A stretch of DNA of 64,000 nt from Tritonibacter litoralis (GTDB taxonomy: Bacteria; Pseudomonadota; Alphaproteobacteria; Rhodobacterales; Rhodobacteraceae), in the NCBI RefSeq assembly GCF_009496005.1, contig NZ_WIBF01000001.1, forward strand, positions 186,001 through 250,000, written 5' to 3'. The notes beneath the pieces were generated by a model. That model was not told the DNA's origin. It made no database searches and saw nothing but the letters and a program-made list of their open reading frames with translations. Every line of letters begins with the position of its first letter. Positions within the stretch are counted from its first letter, which is position 1. Below, one piece after another: positions 15,282-25,744 of this stretch. A program made the position numbers and the translations under genes.

Positions 15282-17246
15282 ATGATTACAGAGCTCGGCC
15301 ACTTTGCCCTTATCCTCGCCTTCCTGATCGCAATCGCCCAATCGGTGATCCCCCTTGTGGGCGCTCACAAACGGTGGCCCGGATGGATGTCCTTTGCCGA
15401 GCCTGCGGCGCAGGCGCAGTTCTTTTTTGTTGCGTTTTCTTTTGGCGCGCTGATGTGGGGCTTTATCACCTCTGACTTTTCGCTCAATCTGGTGACGCTG
15501 AACAGCCATTCGGCCAAGCCAATGCTCTATAAAATTGCTGGCACCTGGGGCAATCACGAGGGCTCGATGCTGCTGTGGGTGCTGATCGTGGCACTATTTG
15601 GCGCGGTTGCGGCCCTTTTTGGTGAGGCTTTGCCGCCAACCCTCAGAGCGCGCGTTCTGGCGGTCCAGGCCTCCATCGGTGTGGCTTTTTACAGCTTTAT
15701 CCTCTTCACCTCGAACCCGTTTCTGCGTCTGGCTGTGCCGCCGATGGATGGGCAGGATCTGAACCCGCTGTTGCAGGATCCCGGCCTCGCCTTTCACCCA
15801 CCGTTTCTTTACCTCGGCTATGTCGGACTTTCGATGGCGTTTTCCTTTGCCGTTGGCGCTTTGATCGAAGGGCGCGTCGACGCGGCCTGGGGGCGCTGGG
15901 TGCGGCCGTGGACATTGGCGGCCTGGGTGTTTTTGACCATCGGCATCGGGCTTGGGTCCTGGTGGGCCTATTACGAACTGGGCTGGGGCGGGTTCTGGTT
16001 CTGGGACCCGGTTGAAAACGCCTCTTTCATGCCATGGCTTCTGTCTGCCGCATTGCTGCATTCGGCCATTGTGGTGGAAAAACGCGAAGCGCTCAAAAGC
16101 TGGACGATCCTGCTGGCGATCCTTGCCTTTGGGTTTTCCCTGATTGGGACGTTTATTGTCCGCTCAGGCCTTCTGACCTCGGTCCATGCCTTTGCCAATG
16201 ATCCGGAGCGCGGCATCTTTATCCTGATTATCATAGCAGCCTTTACCGGCGGCGCACTGACCCTGTTTGCAGCCCGCGCCCAGTCGATGGAGGCCAAAGG
16301 TGTCTTTGGTCTTGTCAGCCGCGAAACAGGGCTGGTGGTCAATAATATTCTGCTGGCCGTCAGCTGTTTTGTGGTCTTCTTTGGCACGCTGTGGCCAGTG
16401 GTTGCCGAGATGGCCTTTGACCGGAAACTGTCGGTGGGTCCGCCGTTCTTCAACATGGCATTCACGCCGTTTATGGTGGCGCTTGGCATTGCCTTGCCGG
16501 TTGGCGCGATGCTACCGTGGAAACGGGGCAAGCTGGTGCGCACCTTCTGGCAGCTGCGTTACGTGTTTGGGCTGGCGTTGGCTTTGATGATCCTAGCCTT
16601 TGTCCTGCAGACCGGGCGTTCGGCGCTGGGGCCTGTGGGGCTGTTTCTGGGCAGCTGGATGGTCTTTGGCGCCTTTGCCGATCTGTGGATGCGCAGCGGC
16701 AAGTCCGGCCGCCTTCAACGTCTGCTGCGTCTGCCGCGTGCGGATTGGGGCAAGGCGGTGGCGCATTCCGGGCTTGGCATCACCATGTTCGCAATTGCGG
16801 GTCTGACCGCCTGGGAGGCCGAGGACATCCGGGTCGCCTATATGGATGAACCGTTTGAGGTTGGCGCCTATACGCTGGTTCTGCGCGATGTGGGGCGCGA
16901 ACGGGGGCCGAACTACTTCTCTACCAAAGCGACGGTGGATGTCAGCCGGAACGGGCAGGCGGTTGCAACGCTGCACCCGGAAAAGCGTGACTATCCTGTC
17001 GCCCGCATGCCCACCACAGAAGCCGCGATTGAATATCAATTCCTGCGCGACATTTATGTGGTGATTGGTGATCCGCAAAACGACGGCGGCTGGACCATGC
17101 GCACCTATATCAAACCGCTGGCGAATTGGATCTGGGGCGGCTGTTTGCTGATGGCATTTGGCGGGCTTCTCAGCCTCTCGGACCGTCGGTTCCGTGTGGC
17201 GGCAGGTGCGCGTCGCAGCGCAATGAAAGGGGTGCCTGCAGAATGA
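15282..17246 (+). CDS. ccmF: Cytochrome c heme lyase subunit CcmF
   Basis: A 654-residue polytopic membrane protein that, with CcmH, attaches heme to apocytochrome c in the periplasm. The tryptophan-rich heme-handling motif is clear (YYELGWGGFWFWDPVENASF, residues about 230-250), and the N-terminal TWGNHEGSMLLWVL block is also diagnostic. About fifteen hydrophobic segments are visible, plus a large periplasmic loop near the C terminus (about 520-610). Its stop overlaps the ccmH start (ATGA), showing an operon. Confidence 0.96.
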   Translation: MITELGHFALILAFLIAIAQSVIPLVGAHKRWPGWMSFAEPAAQAQFFFVAFSFGALMWGFITSDFSLNLVTLNSHSAKPMLYKIAGTWGNHEGSMLLWVLIVALFGAVAALFGEALPPTLRARVLAVQASIGVAFYSFILFTSNPFLRLAVPPMDGQDLNPLLQDPGLAFHPPFLYLGYVGLSMAFSFAVGALIEGRVDAAWGRWVRPWTLAAWVFLTIGIGLGSWWAYYELGWGGFWFWDPVENASFMPWLLSAALLHSAIVVEKREALKSWTILLAILAFGFSLIGTFIVRSGLLTSVHAFANDPERGIFILIIIAAFTGGALTLFAARAQSMEAKGVFGLVSRETGLVVNNILLAVSCFVVFFGTLWPVVAEMAFDRKLSVGPPFFNMAFTPFMVALGIALPVGAMLPWKRGKLVRTFWQLRYVFGLALALMILAFVLQTGRSALGPVGLFLGSWMVFGAFADLWMRSGKSGRLQRLLRLPRADWGKAVAHSGLGITMFAIAGLTAWEAEDIRVAYMDEPFEVGAYTLVLRDVGRERGPNYFSTKATVDVSRNGQAVATLHPEKRDYPVARMPTTEAAIEYQFLRDIYVVIGDPQNDGGWTMRTYIKPLANWIWGGCLLMAFGGLLSLSDRRFRVAAGARRSAMKGVPAE

Positions 17247-17701
17247 ATCGGATCCTTTTTGCCCTGATGCTGAGCTGTGCCGCAGCGCCTGCCATGGCGG
17301 TGCAACCGGATGAGATCCTGGAAGATCCCGCGCTTGAAGCCCGCGCGCGGGTTCTGTCCAAGGATCTGCGCTGTCTGGTGTGCCGCAATGAAAGCATTGA
17401 CGAATCTAACGCGGATCTGGCCCGTGACCTTCGGATTTTGCTGCGCGAGCGTTTAACCGCAGGCGATACGGATGACGAGGCAATGGACTATATCGTCAAC
17501 CGCTATGGCGAATATGTTCTGTTGCGCCCCAATGTGACCGGCGCAAACTGGCTGTTGTGGGCCGCGGGGCCTGCAATGCTGCTGGTGGCGCTGGTTGTGG
17601 GCGGCGGCTTTGTCCGCAACCGGTCCCGCGCTACAACCAAGACCGAGGATGCGCTGAGCGCGGATGAGCAGGCGCGGTTGAAGTCGATCCTGGAAGAGTA
17701 A
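17243..17701 (+). CDS. ccmH: Cytochrome c maturation protein CcmH (Ccl2)
   Basis: A 152-residue thiol-disulfide component of the heme ligase that reduces the CXXCH cysteines of apocytochromes. The N-terminal signal peptide ends near APAMA, and the redox motif is LRCLVCRNESI with the RCxxCRN pattern typical of CcmH. One membrane helix follows (WLLWAAGPAMLLVALVVGGG, about residues 102-121). The start is fixed by the ATGA overlap with ccmF. The fused CcmI-like C-terminal TPR part of gammaproteobacterial CcmH is absent, as usual in Alphaproteobacteria. Confidence 0.95.
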   Translation: MNRILFALMLSCAAAPAMAVQPDEILEDPALEARARVLSKDLRCLVCRNESIDESNADLARDLRILLRERLTAGDTDDEAMDYIVNRYGEYVLLRPNVTGANWLLWAAGPAMLLVALVVGGGFVRNRSRATTKTEDALSADEQARLKSILEE

Positions 17702-17887
17702 TTGCGAAACCGCGCCCCTTTTGTTAAAAGGGCCGTGGTCCGCAGTTCACCAAGGTTCCGCCCCGCGCTAAACCTGCGATTTTTCACGTATACCTGATCT
17801 CCAATTGGACCGTTCAGGCGATACCCCGGGACATGGGCGGACATCCTGCTTGCCAACTGCAAGTGTGGTATCGCAAGGAGCGATAAA

Positions 17888-18487
17888 ATGTCCAAGGACC
17901 TTGACCGCGCGCAATCCGCGCGTCCGCAACAGGTGGAACAGCAGGCGAGCCACCCGGCGAGATAACAGGCCAAACAACCGGGCCGCGATGTTATTCGGCT
18001 GACGATTGATGACCTGTCACACTTCACCAAAACCCTGCGCAAACAGCTGGATGCGCCCCCTAGCCACGTGGAAATGCTGACCCATGTGGCCCGTGCTGCG
18101 GGGTACAAGAATTTTCAGCATCTGCGCGACCAGAACCAACCGGAACCCCAGGCCAACCGAAAACAGGTCGACCGCGCCGCGCGTTACTTTGATGCGCGGG
18201 GGCAATGGGCGCGGTGGCCGCTCAAACGCGGGGTGCGCGAGCTGTGTCTGTGGGTGATCTGGACCGGCATCCCCGCGCGGCAGACCTTTAATGAGCGCCA
18301 GATCAGCGCCGTGATTGATGAGATGACGGTGTTTCATGACCCGGCCCAGATCCGCCGTTCGTTGGTGGAGATGGATCTGATGACACGCGATATCGACGGC
18401 AGCAATTACATACGGTTGGAAAAGCCGATGCCACCCGAAGCGCGGGCTTTGTTGCAGATCGTCAAGGACCGGCGCGACAGCCAATAG
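17888..18487 (+). pseudogene. DUF2087-type gene interrupted by an in-frame stop codon
   Basis: The ATG at 17888 has a strong AAGGAG 7 bases upstream, but the frame meets TAA at 17963 after 25 codons. The same frame then stays open to 18487. It encodes a conserved-looking segment before the next ATG (DVIRLTIDDLSHFTKTLRKQL, then PPSHVEMLTHVARAAGYKNFQHLR). A DUF2087-like winged-helix domain follows (WPLKRGVRELCLWVIWTGIPA, FNERQISAVIDEM, RRSLVEMDLM). So one substitution, for example CAA to TAA, explains the break, with no frameshift. Translation could restart at 18068, giving 139 residues without the N-terminal module. DUF2087 proteins are sometimes fused to regulators; the function here is unknown. 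Confidence 0.65.
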
Positions 18488-18577
18488 AACACCCATAAGA
18501 TTGACGCCGGGTCGGGGTTTAGGCTTCGACCCGTTTCGTGCAGTCTGACGACAACACAGTAATGAGGGGCACGCGTC

Positions 18578-19354
18578 ATGGAATATGTCGAGATTGAATT
18601 TACAAACCACGAAGGGCTGGCGGTCATCACCCTAAATCGCCCGGACAAGATGAACGCCATGAACGCGGCGATGCGGTCCGAGATCACGCATGCCTTGAAC
18701 CATCGGCTGGGGGATGCGCGGGTTGTGGTGCTGACGGGCTCTGGCCCGGCGTTTTGTTCCGGTCAGGATCTGGGCGATGCGCGCAATACCACCAAGCTGA
18801 ACCTAGAACGGGTGTTGCGCGATGAATATTACCCGATGCTTGAGGCTTTGGTGAATTGCCCGTTGCCGACGATCGCCGCGGTCAACGGCGCTGCAGCTGG
18901 GGCCGGGGCCAATCTGGCTCTGGCCTGCGACGTGGTGATCGCCTCACATAATGCGTTTTTCAGCCAGGCCTTCACCCGTATTGGCTTGATGCCGGACGCC
19001 GGTGGGACCTGGTTCCTGCCGCGCAAAGTTGGGCTGGCAAAGGCGATGGGCATGGCCTTTTTCGCCGACCGCATCTCCGCGCGCGAAGCCAGTGAGATGG
19101 GCATGATCTTTGAAGCCGTGGCCGCAGAGGAATTTGTGACCCACTGGCAGAGACGTGCCCAAGCGCTGGCGGCGGGACCGACCTGTGCCCTGCAGGCGGT
19201 CAAACAGGCGATGCGGGAAAGTTTTAACCATGATTTTACCGAGCAGCTAAACCTTGAAGCGCAGCTTCAGGGCAAGCTTGGCAAAACCCGTGACTTCATG
19301 GAGGGCGTCTCTGCCTTTATGGAAAAAAGACCGGCCCAGTTCGAGGGGCGCTAA
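18578..19354 (+). CDS. PaaG-like enoyl-CoA hydratase/isomerase
   Basis: A 258-residue crotonase-fold enzyme. The oxyanion-hole segments FCSGQDLGDAR and NGAAAGAGANLALACD, and PDAGGTWFLPRKVG, resemble PaaG, the ring 1,2-epoxyphenylacetyl-CoA isomerase, along the whole length, including the C-terminal MEGVSAFMEKRPAQFEG. The aspartate in MPDAGGTW is the residue used by isomerases and PaaG. The rest of the paa cluster is not here, so the assignment stays at family level; it could serve aryl-acetyl-CoA made by the oxidoreductase at 6.8 kb. GAGGGG precedes the ATG by about 8 bases. Confidence 0.82.
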   Translation: MEYVEIEFTNHEGLAVITLNRPDKMNAMNAAMRSEITHALNHRLGDARVVVLTGSGPAFCSGQDLGDARNTTKLNLERVLRDEYYPMLEALVNCPLPTIAAVNGAAAGAGANLALACDVVIASHNAFFSQAFTRIGLMPDAGGTWFLPRKVGLAKAMGMAFFADRISAREASEMGMIFEAVAAEEFVTHWQRRAQALAAGPTCALQAVKQAMRESFNHDFTEQLNLEAQLQGKLGKTRDFMEGVSAFMEKRPAQFEGR

Positions 19355-19495
19355 GGAAAACTTAAGTCACATCTTCTACCTCTAAGGCATACGAGCTCCA
19401 CCCAAATTGACTTGAATTGACTCCATTTATTTGGCGTCACCTTCCAGCCATTGTGGCGTAATGACAGAGTTCGTTTTCTAGCTTTGAGGTGTTTG

Positions 19496-20668
19496 ATGTA
19501 TGTGATCCGGAGTAAGGAAATTCAATTCTCTGACAGCGCGGTCACGGGCGGTGATCGTGCCGCATTGGCGGAATGGATTGCCGCGGGCGGGTCCCTGACA
19601 CGCGGGGTTGAAACAGCGCAGTTTGAACGGGAAATTGCAGATTGGTTGGGTGTGCGTCACGCCGTCATGGTGAATTCCGGCGCATCTGCCAATCTGGTTT
19701 TGGCCTATGCGTTGAAGCAGGGCGGGTTTCTGCGCAATCTGCGCGCGATTGTCCCGGCTTTGTGCCGCCCGACCACAATCGCGCCGCTGATCCAGCTCGG
19801 ATTTCAGATCAGCCTGTGCGATTGCGACCCGCAGACACTGAACATTGACCTGGACCAGTTGGAAACCCTTTTGCAGGACCAGTCCCCGGCAGTATTGATG
19901 CTGCCGCATGTGCTGGGAGTTCCATGTGATATGGCGGCGATCCAAACACTGTGCGAACAGTATCAGGTGATCCTGTTGGAAGACGCACGTGAGGCGCTTG
20001 GCTCGGTTGTGTGCGGACGGAAAGTGGGAACCTTTGGAACCGCGGCCAGTTTCTCCCTGCGCGACGGCTATCAGCTGTCCACAGTCGAAGGCGGGCTGGT
20101 TGTCACGGATGACACCGACCTGCACCAAATGGCGCTGAGCCTTCGGGATTACGGCATGAGGGTTATACAGGGAACGGATCGCCGTGCGCGACTGTGCGAC
20201 AGGCTGGGTCATACCGGCCCCCAGGTGCATCCTGGATTTCTTAACGCGGGGTTTGGATTAAACGGGTCCGAGATCAACGCATTTCTGGGGCGTCGCAAAA
20301 TCCATCAACTGGATGCTTCAACGGCGCGCAGGGACAGAAATCGAAGCATCCTGTCTCAGGCATTGGATGGCTTCTTTACGCAGTTCAGCCCGGGTGATGC
20401 GACCTCTTGTACGGGTTTTGGCACTTTGGTGCGCAACCGCGACGAAGTGGTGGAATTCCTGCGTCAAAACCGGGTGGCCAGCCGGGCGATGATTGCGCCC
20501 AATATTGCGCGGCTGCCGTTCTGGTACGCCCAACATGGTGCGCAACCGATGCCAGAGGCGGACCAGATTCATGAAACAGGGCTGTGTCTGCCAGTTCATG
20601 CTGGGCTGGATGAAATGCAGATGGTGCGGATTGCCGATCTGGTCGCCAAAATAGCCGATCCGGTTTAA
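19496..20668 (+). CDS. DegT/DnrJ/EryC1/StrS-family protein lacking the catalytic lysine
   Basis: A 390-residue member of the sugar aminotransferase family (fold type I PLP enzymes). Family features are present: GGSLTRG, the VNSGASANLVLAYAL phosphate-binding region, LEDAREALGS with the PLP-ring aspartate, and STVEGGLVVT. In active aminotransferases a lysine precedes this last block six residues before the EGG glutamate; here that residue is tyrosine (Y192, in RDGYQLSTVEGG), and no lysine is close by. Dehydratase relatives such as ColD and RfbH carry histidine there. So this protein may do different PLP/PMP chemistry or be non-catalytic. The start ATG at 19496 follows GAGGTG. It is monocistronic, ends at a strong terminator, and has no sugar-nucleotide genes nearby. 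Confidence 0.82.
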   Translation: MYVIRSKEIQFSDSAVTGGDRAALAEWIAAGGSLTRGVETAQFEREIADWLGVRHAVMVNSGASANLVLAYALKQGGFLRNLRAIVPALCRPTTIAPLIQLGFQISLCDCDPQTLNIDLDQLETLLQDQSPAVLMLPHVLGVPCDMAAIQTLCEQYQVILLEDAREALGSVVCGRKVGTFGTAASFSLRDGYQLSTVEGGLVVTDDTDLHQMALSLRDYGMRVIQGTDRRARLCDRLGHTGPQVHPGFLNAGFGLNGSEINAFLGRRKIHQLDASTARRDRNRSILSQALDGFFTQFSPGDATSCTGFGTLVRNRDEVVEFLRQNRVASRAMIAPNIARLPFWYAQHGAQPMPEADQIHETGLCLPVHAGLDEMQMVRIADLVAKIADPV

Positions 20669-20691
20669 GCGCGCGCAACGCTCTGGTTATG

Positions 20692-20728
20692 AAAAAGCCG
20701 CCCCGATCAGTATGACGAGGCGGCTTTT
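20692..20728. terminator. Bidirectional terminator between the DegT-like gene and gltA
   Basis: The arms AAAAGCCGCC and GGCGGCTTTT, with a 16-base loop and flanking A and T runs, separate two convergent genes. Confidence 0.85.
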
Positions 20729-20772
20729 TAATGGCTTGGGTTGGCCCCACGCAAACGGGGCCAGTTGAGATC

Positions 20773-22068
20773 TTAGCGGTTTTCGATGTCGATATAGTCG
20801 CGAAGACCTTCACCCGTATAAAGCTGACGCGGGCGACCGATTTTCATTGTCGGATCCGAGATCATCTCTTTCCACTGGGAAATCCAGCCGACGGTGCGGC
20901 TCAGCGCGAAGATCGGCGTGAACATCGATGTCGGGAAGCCCATCGCTTCAAGGATGATGCCCGAGTAGAAGTCGACATTCGGGAACAGTTTCTTCTCAAC
21001 GAAATAGGGGTCGTTCAGCGCGGTCTGTTCCAGTTCCTTGGCAACCTGCAAGAGCGGGTTGTCTTCGACGCCCAACAGCTCAAGAACTTCATCCGCAGAT
21101 TGCTTCAGAACCTTCGCACGCGGGTCGGTGTTCTTGTAGACGCGGTGACCAAAGCCCATGAGACGGAACGGATCGTTCTTATCCTTGGCGCGTGCGATGA
21201 ATTCCGGAATACGGTCCACGGTGCCGATTTCTTTGAGCATTTCCAGGCAGGCCTGGTTTGCGCCACCATGCGCCGGACCCCACAGACATGCGATGCCCGC
21301 GGCGATACATGCAAAGGGGTTCGCACCCGAAGACGACGCCAGACGCACGGTCGAGGTCGATGCGTTCTGTTCGTGGTCGGCGTGCAGGGTAAAGATCCGG
21401 TCCATTGCACGGCTGAGGATCGGGTCCACCTCATAGTTTTCGGCCGGAACCGAGAAACACATGTGCAAGAAGTTCGCCGCGTAATCCAGATCGTTGCGCG
21501 GATACACAAACGGCTGGCCGATGGAGTATTTATAAGCCATCGCCGCAATGGTCGGCAGTTTGGCGATCAGACGGATGGCCGCAACTTCACGCTGCCAGGG
21601 ATCCGAAATATCGGTGGAGTCGTGATAGAAGGCAGACATCGCGCCCACAACACCCACCAGGGTTGCCATCGGGTGCGCGTCACGGCGGAAACCTCGGAAG
21701 AAGTTGTGCATTTGCTCATGCACCATTGTGTGACGGGTCACACGGGTTTCAAAATCTTCCAGCTGCGTTGCGGTCGGCAGTTCACCGTAAAGCAGCAGAT
21801 AACAGACTTCGAGGTAATGCGATTTGGCCGCCAATTGGTCGATCGGGTAACCGCGGTGCAGCAGTTCACCTTTGCCGCCATCGATAAAGGTGATGGTGCT
21901 GTCGCAGGACGCGGTCGAGGTGAAACCCGGATCATAGGTAAAGACACCTGCCTGGGCATAAAGCTTGCGGATGTCGAGAACATCGGGGCCTGCCGTCGGC
22001 GAGAAAATGGGAAGCTCGTATTCTTGCTCATTCAAGAGGAGCTTAGCGGTTTTCTGAGTGTCGGTCAT
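20773..22068 (-). CDS. gltA: Citrate synthase
   Basis: A 431-residue hexameric-type citrate synthase, entry enzyme of the TCA cycle. Active-site histidines lie in [10 protein letters not shown] and [15 protein letters not shown], and the catalytic aspartate in [15 protein letters not shown]. The N-terminal extension with a Cys-containing [23 protein letters not shown] segment is typical of Gram-negative GltA. It lies 129 bases downstream of gltX on the same strand, with room for its own promoter in 22069-22197. Confidence 0.97.
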   Translation of the reverse strand: MTDTQKTAKLLLNEQEYELPIFSPTAGPDVLDIRKLYAQAGVFTYDPGFTSTASCDSTITFIDGGKGELLHRGYPIDQLAAKSHYLEVCYLLLYGELPTATQLEDFETRVTRHTMVHEQMHNFFRGFRRDAHPMATLVGVVGAMSAFYHDSTDISDPWQREVAAIRLIAKLPTIAAMAYKYSIGQPFVYPRNDLDYAANFLHMCFSVPAENYEVDPILSRAMDRIFTLHADHEQNASTSTVRLASSSGANPFACIAAGIACLWGPAHGGANQACLEMLKEIGTVDRIPEFIARAKDKNDPFRLMGFGHRVYKNTDPRAKVLKQSADEVLELLGVEDNPLLQVAKELEQTALNDPYFVEKKLFPNVDFYSGIILEAMGFPTSMFTPIFALSRTVGWISQWKEMISDPTMKIGRPRQLYTGEGLRDYIDIENR

Positions 22069-22197
22069 AGATGTCCCTTCCTGTTACAGGCACGGTATGA
22101 AAGAAAAATTTCATAGTCCATGCGGGGCAACACCTGCGCGCCACCCGCGCAGGCGATGTGTTAAAGGAGCGGGCTTACTCTCGCGTTAAAGGAGAGG

Positions 22198-23598
22198 TTA
22201 TCCCGCTTTGTCATTGATCCGGGCCAGGGTTTCATCGCGGCCCAAAACCATCATCATGTCAAAAACCGAAGGCGTTACCGCCCGTCCGGCCAGCACTGCA
22301 CGCAAAGGTGCGGCCAGTTTTCCGAACTTGGTTTCGTGCTCCTCAGCGAAGGCGTTGAGTGATGCCTCCAACTCGGTTCGCGTCCAGCTAACATTTTGCA
22401 GATGCGGCGTCAATTCGCTCAGTATACCGTCGGATACATTTCTCAGTGCTTTTTCCGCTTTTGCATCGGTCTCAACCGGGCGGGACACCAAGGCAAAGTG
22501 AGCCTTTTCAAGGAGTTCCGGGAAAGTCTTGGCCCGGTCTTTGAGACAGAACATTGCCTTTTCCAAATTTTCCGCCTGCGCATCGGTCAGGGCGGGCTGA
22601 TTGGCCGCAACCAGATAAGCGACAATCTCCTGCCGCAACGCGGCGTCCTCACTTTGAGCGATATGCTGGCCACACAGGTTTTCCAGCTTTTTGGTATCAA
22701 AACGGGCCGGGCTTTTGCCGATTCCGTCGAAATTAAACCACTCTTTTGCCTGTGCGTCCGTAAAAAATTCATCATCGCCGTGGGACCAGCCCAAACGCGC
22801 CAGATAGTTGCGCATGCCAGCAGCCGGATAGCCCATGGCCTGATATTCCTGCGCGCCCAATGCGCCGTGGCGTTTCGACAGTTTCTTGCCGTCCGCGCCG
22901 TGGATCAGCGGAATATGCGCGTATACCGGTAGCGGCCAGCCCATCGCGGTATAGATCATCATCTGACGGGCCGCATTGTTCAGATGGTCATCGCCACGGA
23001 TCACATGGGTTACACCCATGTCATGGTCATCCACCACAACAGCCAGCATATAGACCGGTGTGCCGTCAGAGCGCAGCAGGATCATATCATCCAGCTGCTG
23101 GTTCTTGATCGTCACCTCACCCTGAACCTCGTCCCGGATCACGGTTTCACCGTCCTGGGGCGCTTTGATCCGCACCACAAAAGGCGCATCCGGATGAGTC
23201 GCAGGATCAGCATCACGCCAGGGCGAGCGGTAGAGCGTCGATTTCCCTTCAGCCTTGGCCTGGTCGCGGAAGGCTGCAATCTCTTCCTGGGTTGCGAAAC
23301 ATTTGTAGGCCTTGCCCTCGGCCAGCAGCTGGTTGGCGACCTCGGCATGACGGTCGGCACGGGCAAATTGGCTGATCACTTCGCCATCATGATCCAAGCC
23401 CAGCCACGCCATGCCTTGCAAAATGGCTGCCGTGGCTTCGGGCGTGGAGCGTTCGCGGTCGGTGTCTTCGATCCGCAGTAGGAACTTGCCGCCGCGGCCA
23501 CGGGCATAAAGCCAGTTAAACAGCGCGGTGCGCGCGCCGCCAATGTGAAGAAAGCCGGTGGGCGAGGGGGCGAAGCGGGTGACGACCGGTTGGGACAT
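22198..23598 (-). CDS. gltX: Glutamate--tRNA ligase
   Basis: A 466-residue class I aminoacyl-tRNA synthetase. The start [21 protein letters not shown] (ATG ending at 23598) contains the HIGH-type motif HIGG. The second signature is KLSKRHG in [14 protein letters not shown]. The open frame extends 146 codons further upstream without matching GltX, so those codons are not used. AAAGGT lies upstream of the chosen ATG. It is divergent from comEC. No C-terminal truncation or duplicate is seen. Confidence 0.96.
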   Translation of the reverse strand: MSQPVVTRFAPSPTGFLHIGGARTALFNWLYARGRGGKFLLRIEDTDRERSTPEATAAILQGMAWLGLDHDGEVISQFARADRHAEVANQLLAEGKAYKCFATQEEIAAFRDQAKAEGKSTLYRSPWRDADPATHPDAPFVVRIKAPQDGETVIRDEVQGEVTIKNQQLDDMILLRSDGTPVYMLAVVVDDHDMGVTHVIRGDDHLNNAARQMMIYTAMGWPLPVYAHIPLIHGADGKKLSKRHGALGAQEYQAMGYPAAGMRNYLARLGWSHGDDEFFTDAQAKEWFNFDGIGKSPARFDTKKLENLCGQHIAQSEDAALRQEIVAYLVAANQPALTDAQAENLEKAMFCLKDRAKTFPELLEKAHFALVSRPVETDAKAEKALRNVSDGILSELTPHLQNVSWTRTELEASLNAFAEEHETKFGKLAAPLRAVLAGRAVTPSVFDMMMVLGRDETLARINDKAG

Positions 23599-23690
23599 GT
23601 CGGGAATTAACCTTTCGGAAACCATGAGAGGCGAGACTAGCAGCCTGTGATTTTCTGCCTGTCTACCCACACGCTCACGCAGGAGCAAGC

Positions 23691-25736
23691 ATGCGGATTG
23701 GAACGGCCCTTCTGGAGAGCTGGAATTTGCAACAGGGACATCTGTTTCCCTGGTCTGCGGTTTGCTTTGCTGCCGGGGTTGGATTGTATTTCCAGTGGCC
23801 GGTGGAACCTGGCCCTTGGGTCTGGGTCGGGATGTGCGGGTTTCTGGGTCTTGGTCTGGGCGCTTTGATCTTCGCCTCGGTCCGAACCGTCGGCTGGTTG
23901 CTTGTCTTGGCGGTGGCCGGGTTTGGAGCCGGGGCTCTGCGGGCTCATTGGGTCGCCGCGCCGGTGTTGGAGTTTCGCTATTATGGTTCGGTTGAGGGGC
24001 GTCTAATCGCTGTGGACCGCTCCCAAAGCGACGCATTACGGCTGACGCTGGATCAAGTGCGCCTGTCGCGGATGTCCGCTGAGCGCACGCCGGCCAAAGT
24101 GCGGATTGCGCTGCGCGAACTGGACAGGCCGCCCCCTATCGGTGCCCATGTCATGACAACGGCGCATTTGGCTCCGGCGGGTGGCCCGGTGGAGCCCGGC
24201 GGATTTGATTTCAGGCGTCATCTTTGGTTCCTTGGGATCGGTGCTGTGGGATACAGCCGCGTCCCCGTTTTGATGAGCGCTCCACCCGGCGGGGAACTGT
24301 GGGTCGCGCGGTTTCGCGCTAAAATTACCCGCGCGCTGCACGACCGGCTGCCTGGCGCAGGCGGCGCAGTGGCAGCAGCGATCTTGACCGGGGACCGCAG
24401 TGGACTGGGCGCGCAAACGGTGGAGGATCTGCGGGCCAGCAATCTGGCGCATCTTTTGGCAATTTCCGGCCTTCATATGGGGTTGCTGACAGGTGTGGTC
24501 TTTGCCGCTGCGCGCATGGCGCTGGTGATTGTTGGGATGATCACAGGCCTTCGCATCAGGGCCAAGAAATCCGCCGCGGCATTGGCCCTTGTGGCGGCCA
24601 GCCTGTATCTGCTGATCTCTGGCGGCAATGTGGCGACCGAGCGCGCCTTTGTCATGGTCGCGGTCATTATGGTTGCGGTCTTGCTGGAACGCCGCGCCTT
24701 GACGTTGCGGTCGGTGGCCTTGGCTGCGTTGATCGTTTTGACCCATCGCCCGGAAAGCCTGCTGAGCCCTGGGTTTCAGATGAGTTTTGCGGCCACCACG
24801 GCATTGGTTGCGGTGTTTGGGCATCTGCGCCACCACAATTGGAATATAGGCCCGCGTTGGGCCCGACCTCTTCTGATCCTGTTGATGTCATCGGCTGTCG
24901 CGGGGCTGGCCACGGCCCCCTATGGGGCGGCGCATTTTAATACGCTGTCCCATTATGGGTTGTTGGCCAATCTCCTGGCGGTGCCGGTTATGGGCGGGCT
25001 GGTCATGCCCGCCGCCGTGGCAGCCGTTGTAATGCTACCATTTGGAGCTGAAGGGATCGCCCTGAGGGCAATGGTCCAAGGGCTGGAGTGGATCCTGGGC
25101 GTGGCGCAGTTTGTGTCCCATCTGCCCAATCCTCAAAGCTTTGTTGCGCAACCGTCTCAATCCATCGTGCTGGTTTTGACCGCTGGCGCGATTTTTGTGG
25201 CCTTGTGGCAGGGCAAAGGTCGGTTGGTTGGTGTCGCCGTTGTGGTCCTGGCCCTGTGCATGTGGCAACGGGTTGAGCGGCCCTGGATCTTGATCGCCGA
25301 AGACGGCGGTTTGGTGGGGGTGATGGACGGCACGCATCGGGTCCTGTCCAAGGCCAAGGGCAGTGGATTTCCGGCCAAGGTCTGGTTGGAAAACGACGGA
25401 AAGCCGCAGTCGCAACCCGAGGCTGCCAGCGATTGGGCCCAAGCCAATCCGGGCATCATACCGATTCGCGGAAAACGGGCCGCAGAGGCGTTCCTTGGGT
25501 GTGAGGGGGATTGGCTGGTGGTGAGCAATCAGCCACTGTCTGACCAAGGGATTGCCCCCCATTGTCTGATACTGGATCCAACCGTTCTGCGGCAGACGGG
25601 CAGTGTCTCCATCGACCAAAGCGGGCAGATCACAACCTCCCGCAGCCAAACGGGTCTGCGCTTATGGAGCCCGTCCAAATGGCACGGCACCGTGGATCCA
25701 TTGGCGGGGCAAAAAATCCCCGTACCAGAGCAATAG
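23691..25736 (+). CDS. ComEC/Rec2 family DNA-uptake channel protein
   Basis: A 681-residue polytopic membrane protein. The N-terminal part (about 30-200) is the DUF4131 domain, followed by the Competence domain with the signatures [34 protein letters not shown] and [15 protein letters not shown]. ComEC forms the inner-membrane channel for transforming DNA. The C-terminal segment (about 540-681) shows no HxHxDH metallo-beta-lactamase motif, so the nuclease-like domain of full-length ComEC is absent or degenerate. GTA uptake in Rhodobacterales also uses ComEC, which is relevant to the GTA-type lysis genes at 14-15 kb. It is divergent from gltX and convergent with lexA. Confidence 0.88.
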   Translation: MRIGTALLESWNLQQGHLFPWSAVCFAAGVGLYFQWPVEPGPWVWVGMCGFLGLGLGALIFASVRTVGWLLVLAVAGFGAGALRAHWVAAPVLEFRYYGSVEGRLIAVDRSQSDALRLTLDQVRLSRMSAERTPAKVRIALRELDRPPPIGAHVMTTAHLAPAGGPVEPGGFDFRRHLWFLGIGAVGYSRVPVLMSAPPGGELWVARFRAKITRALHDRLPGAGGAVAAAILTGDRSGLGAQTVEDLRASNLAHLLAISGLHMGLLTGVVFAAARMALVIVGMITGLRIRAKKSAAALALVAASLYLLISGGNVATERAFVMVAVIMVAVLLERRALTLRSVALAALIVLTHRPESLLSPGFQMSFAATTALVAVFGHLRHHNWNIGPRWARPLLILLMSSAVAGLATAPYGAAHFNTLSHYGLLANLLAVPVMGGLVMPAAVAAVVMLPFGAEGIALRAMVQGLEWILGVAQFVSHLPNPQSFVAQPSQSIVLVLTAGAIFVALWQGKGRLVGVAVVVLALCMWQRVERPWILIAEDGGLVGVMDGTHRVLSKAKGSGFPAKVWLENDGKPQSQPEAASDWAQANPGIIPIRGKRAAEAFLGCEGDWLVVSNQPLSDQGIAPHCLILDPTVLRQTGSVSIDQSGQITTSRSQTGLRLWSPSKWHGTVDPLAGQKIPVPEQ

Positions 25737-25744
25737 CTTCGGGT

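Noticed and set aside
20731-22116. 461-codon plus-strand frame opposite gltA
   Set aside because: Antisense shadow of a certain gene, rich in His/Arg/Gln, and preceded by a terminator.
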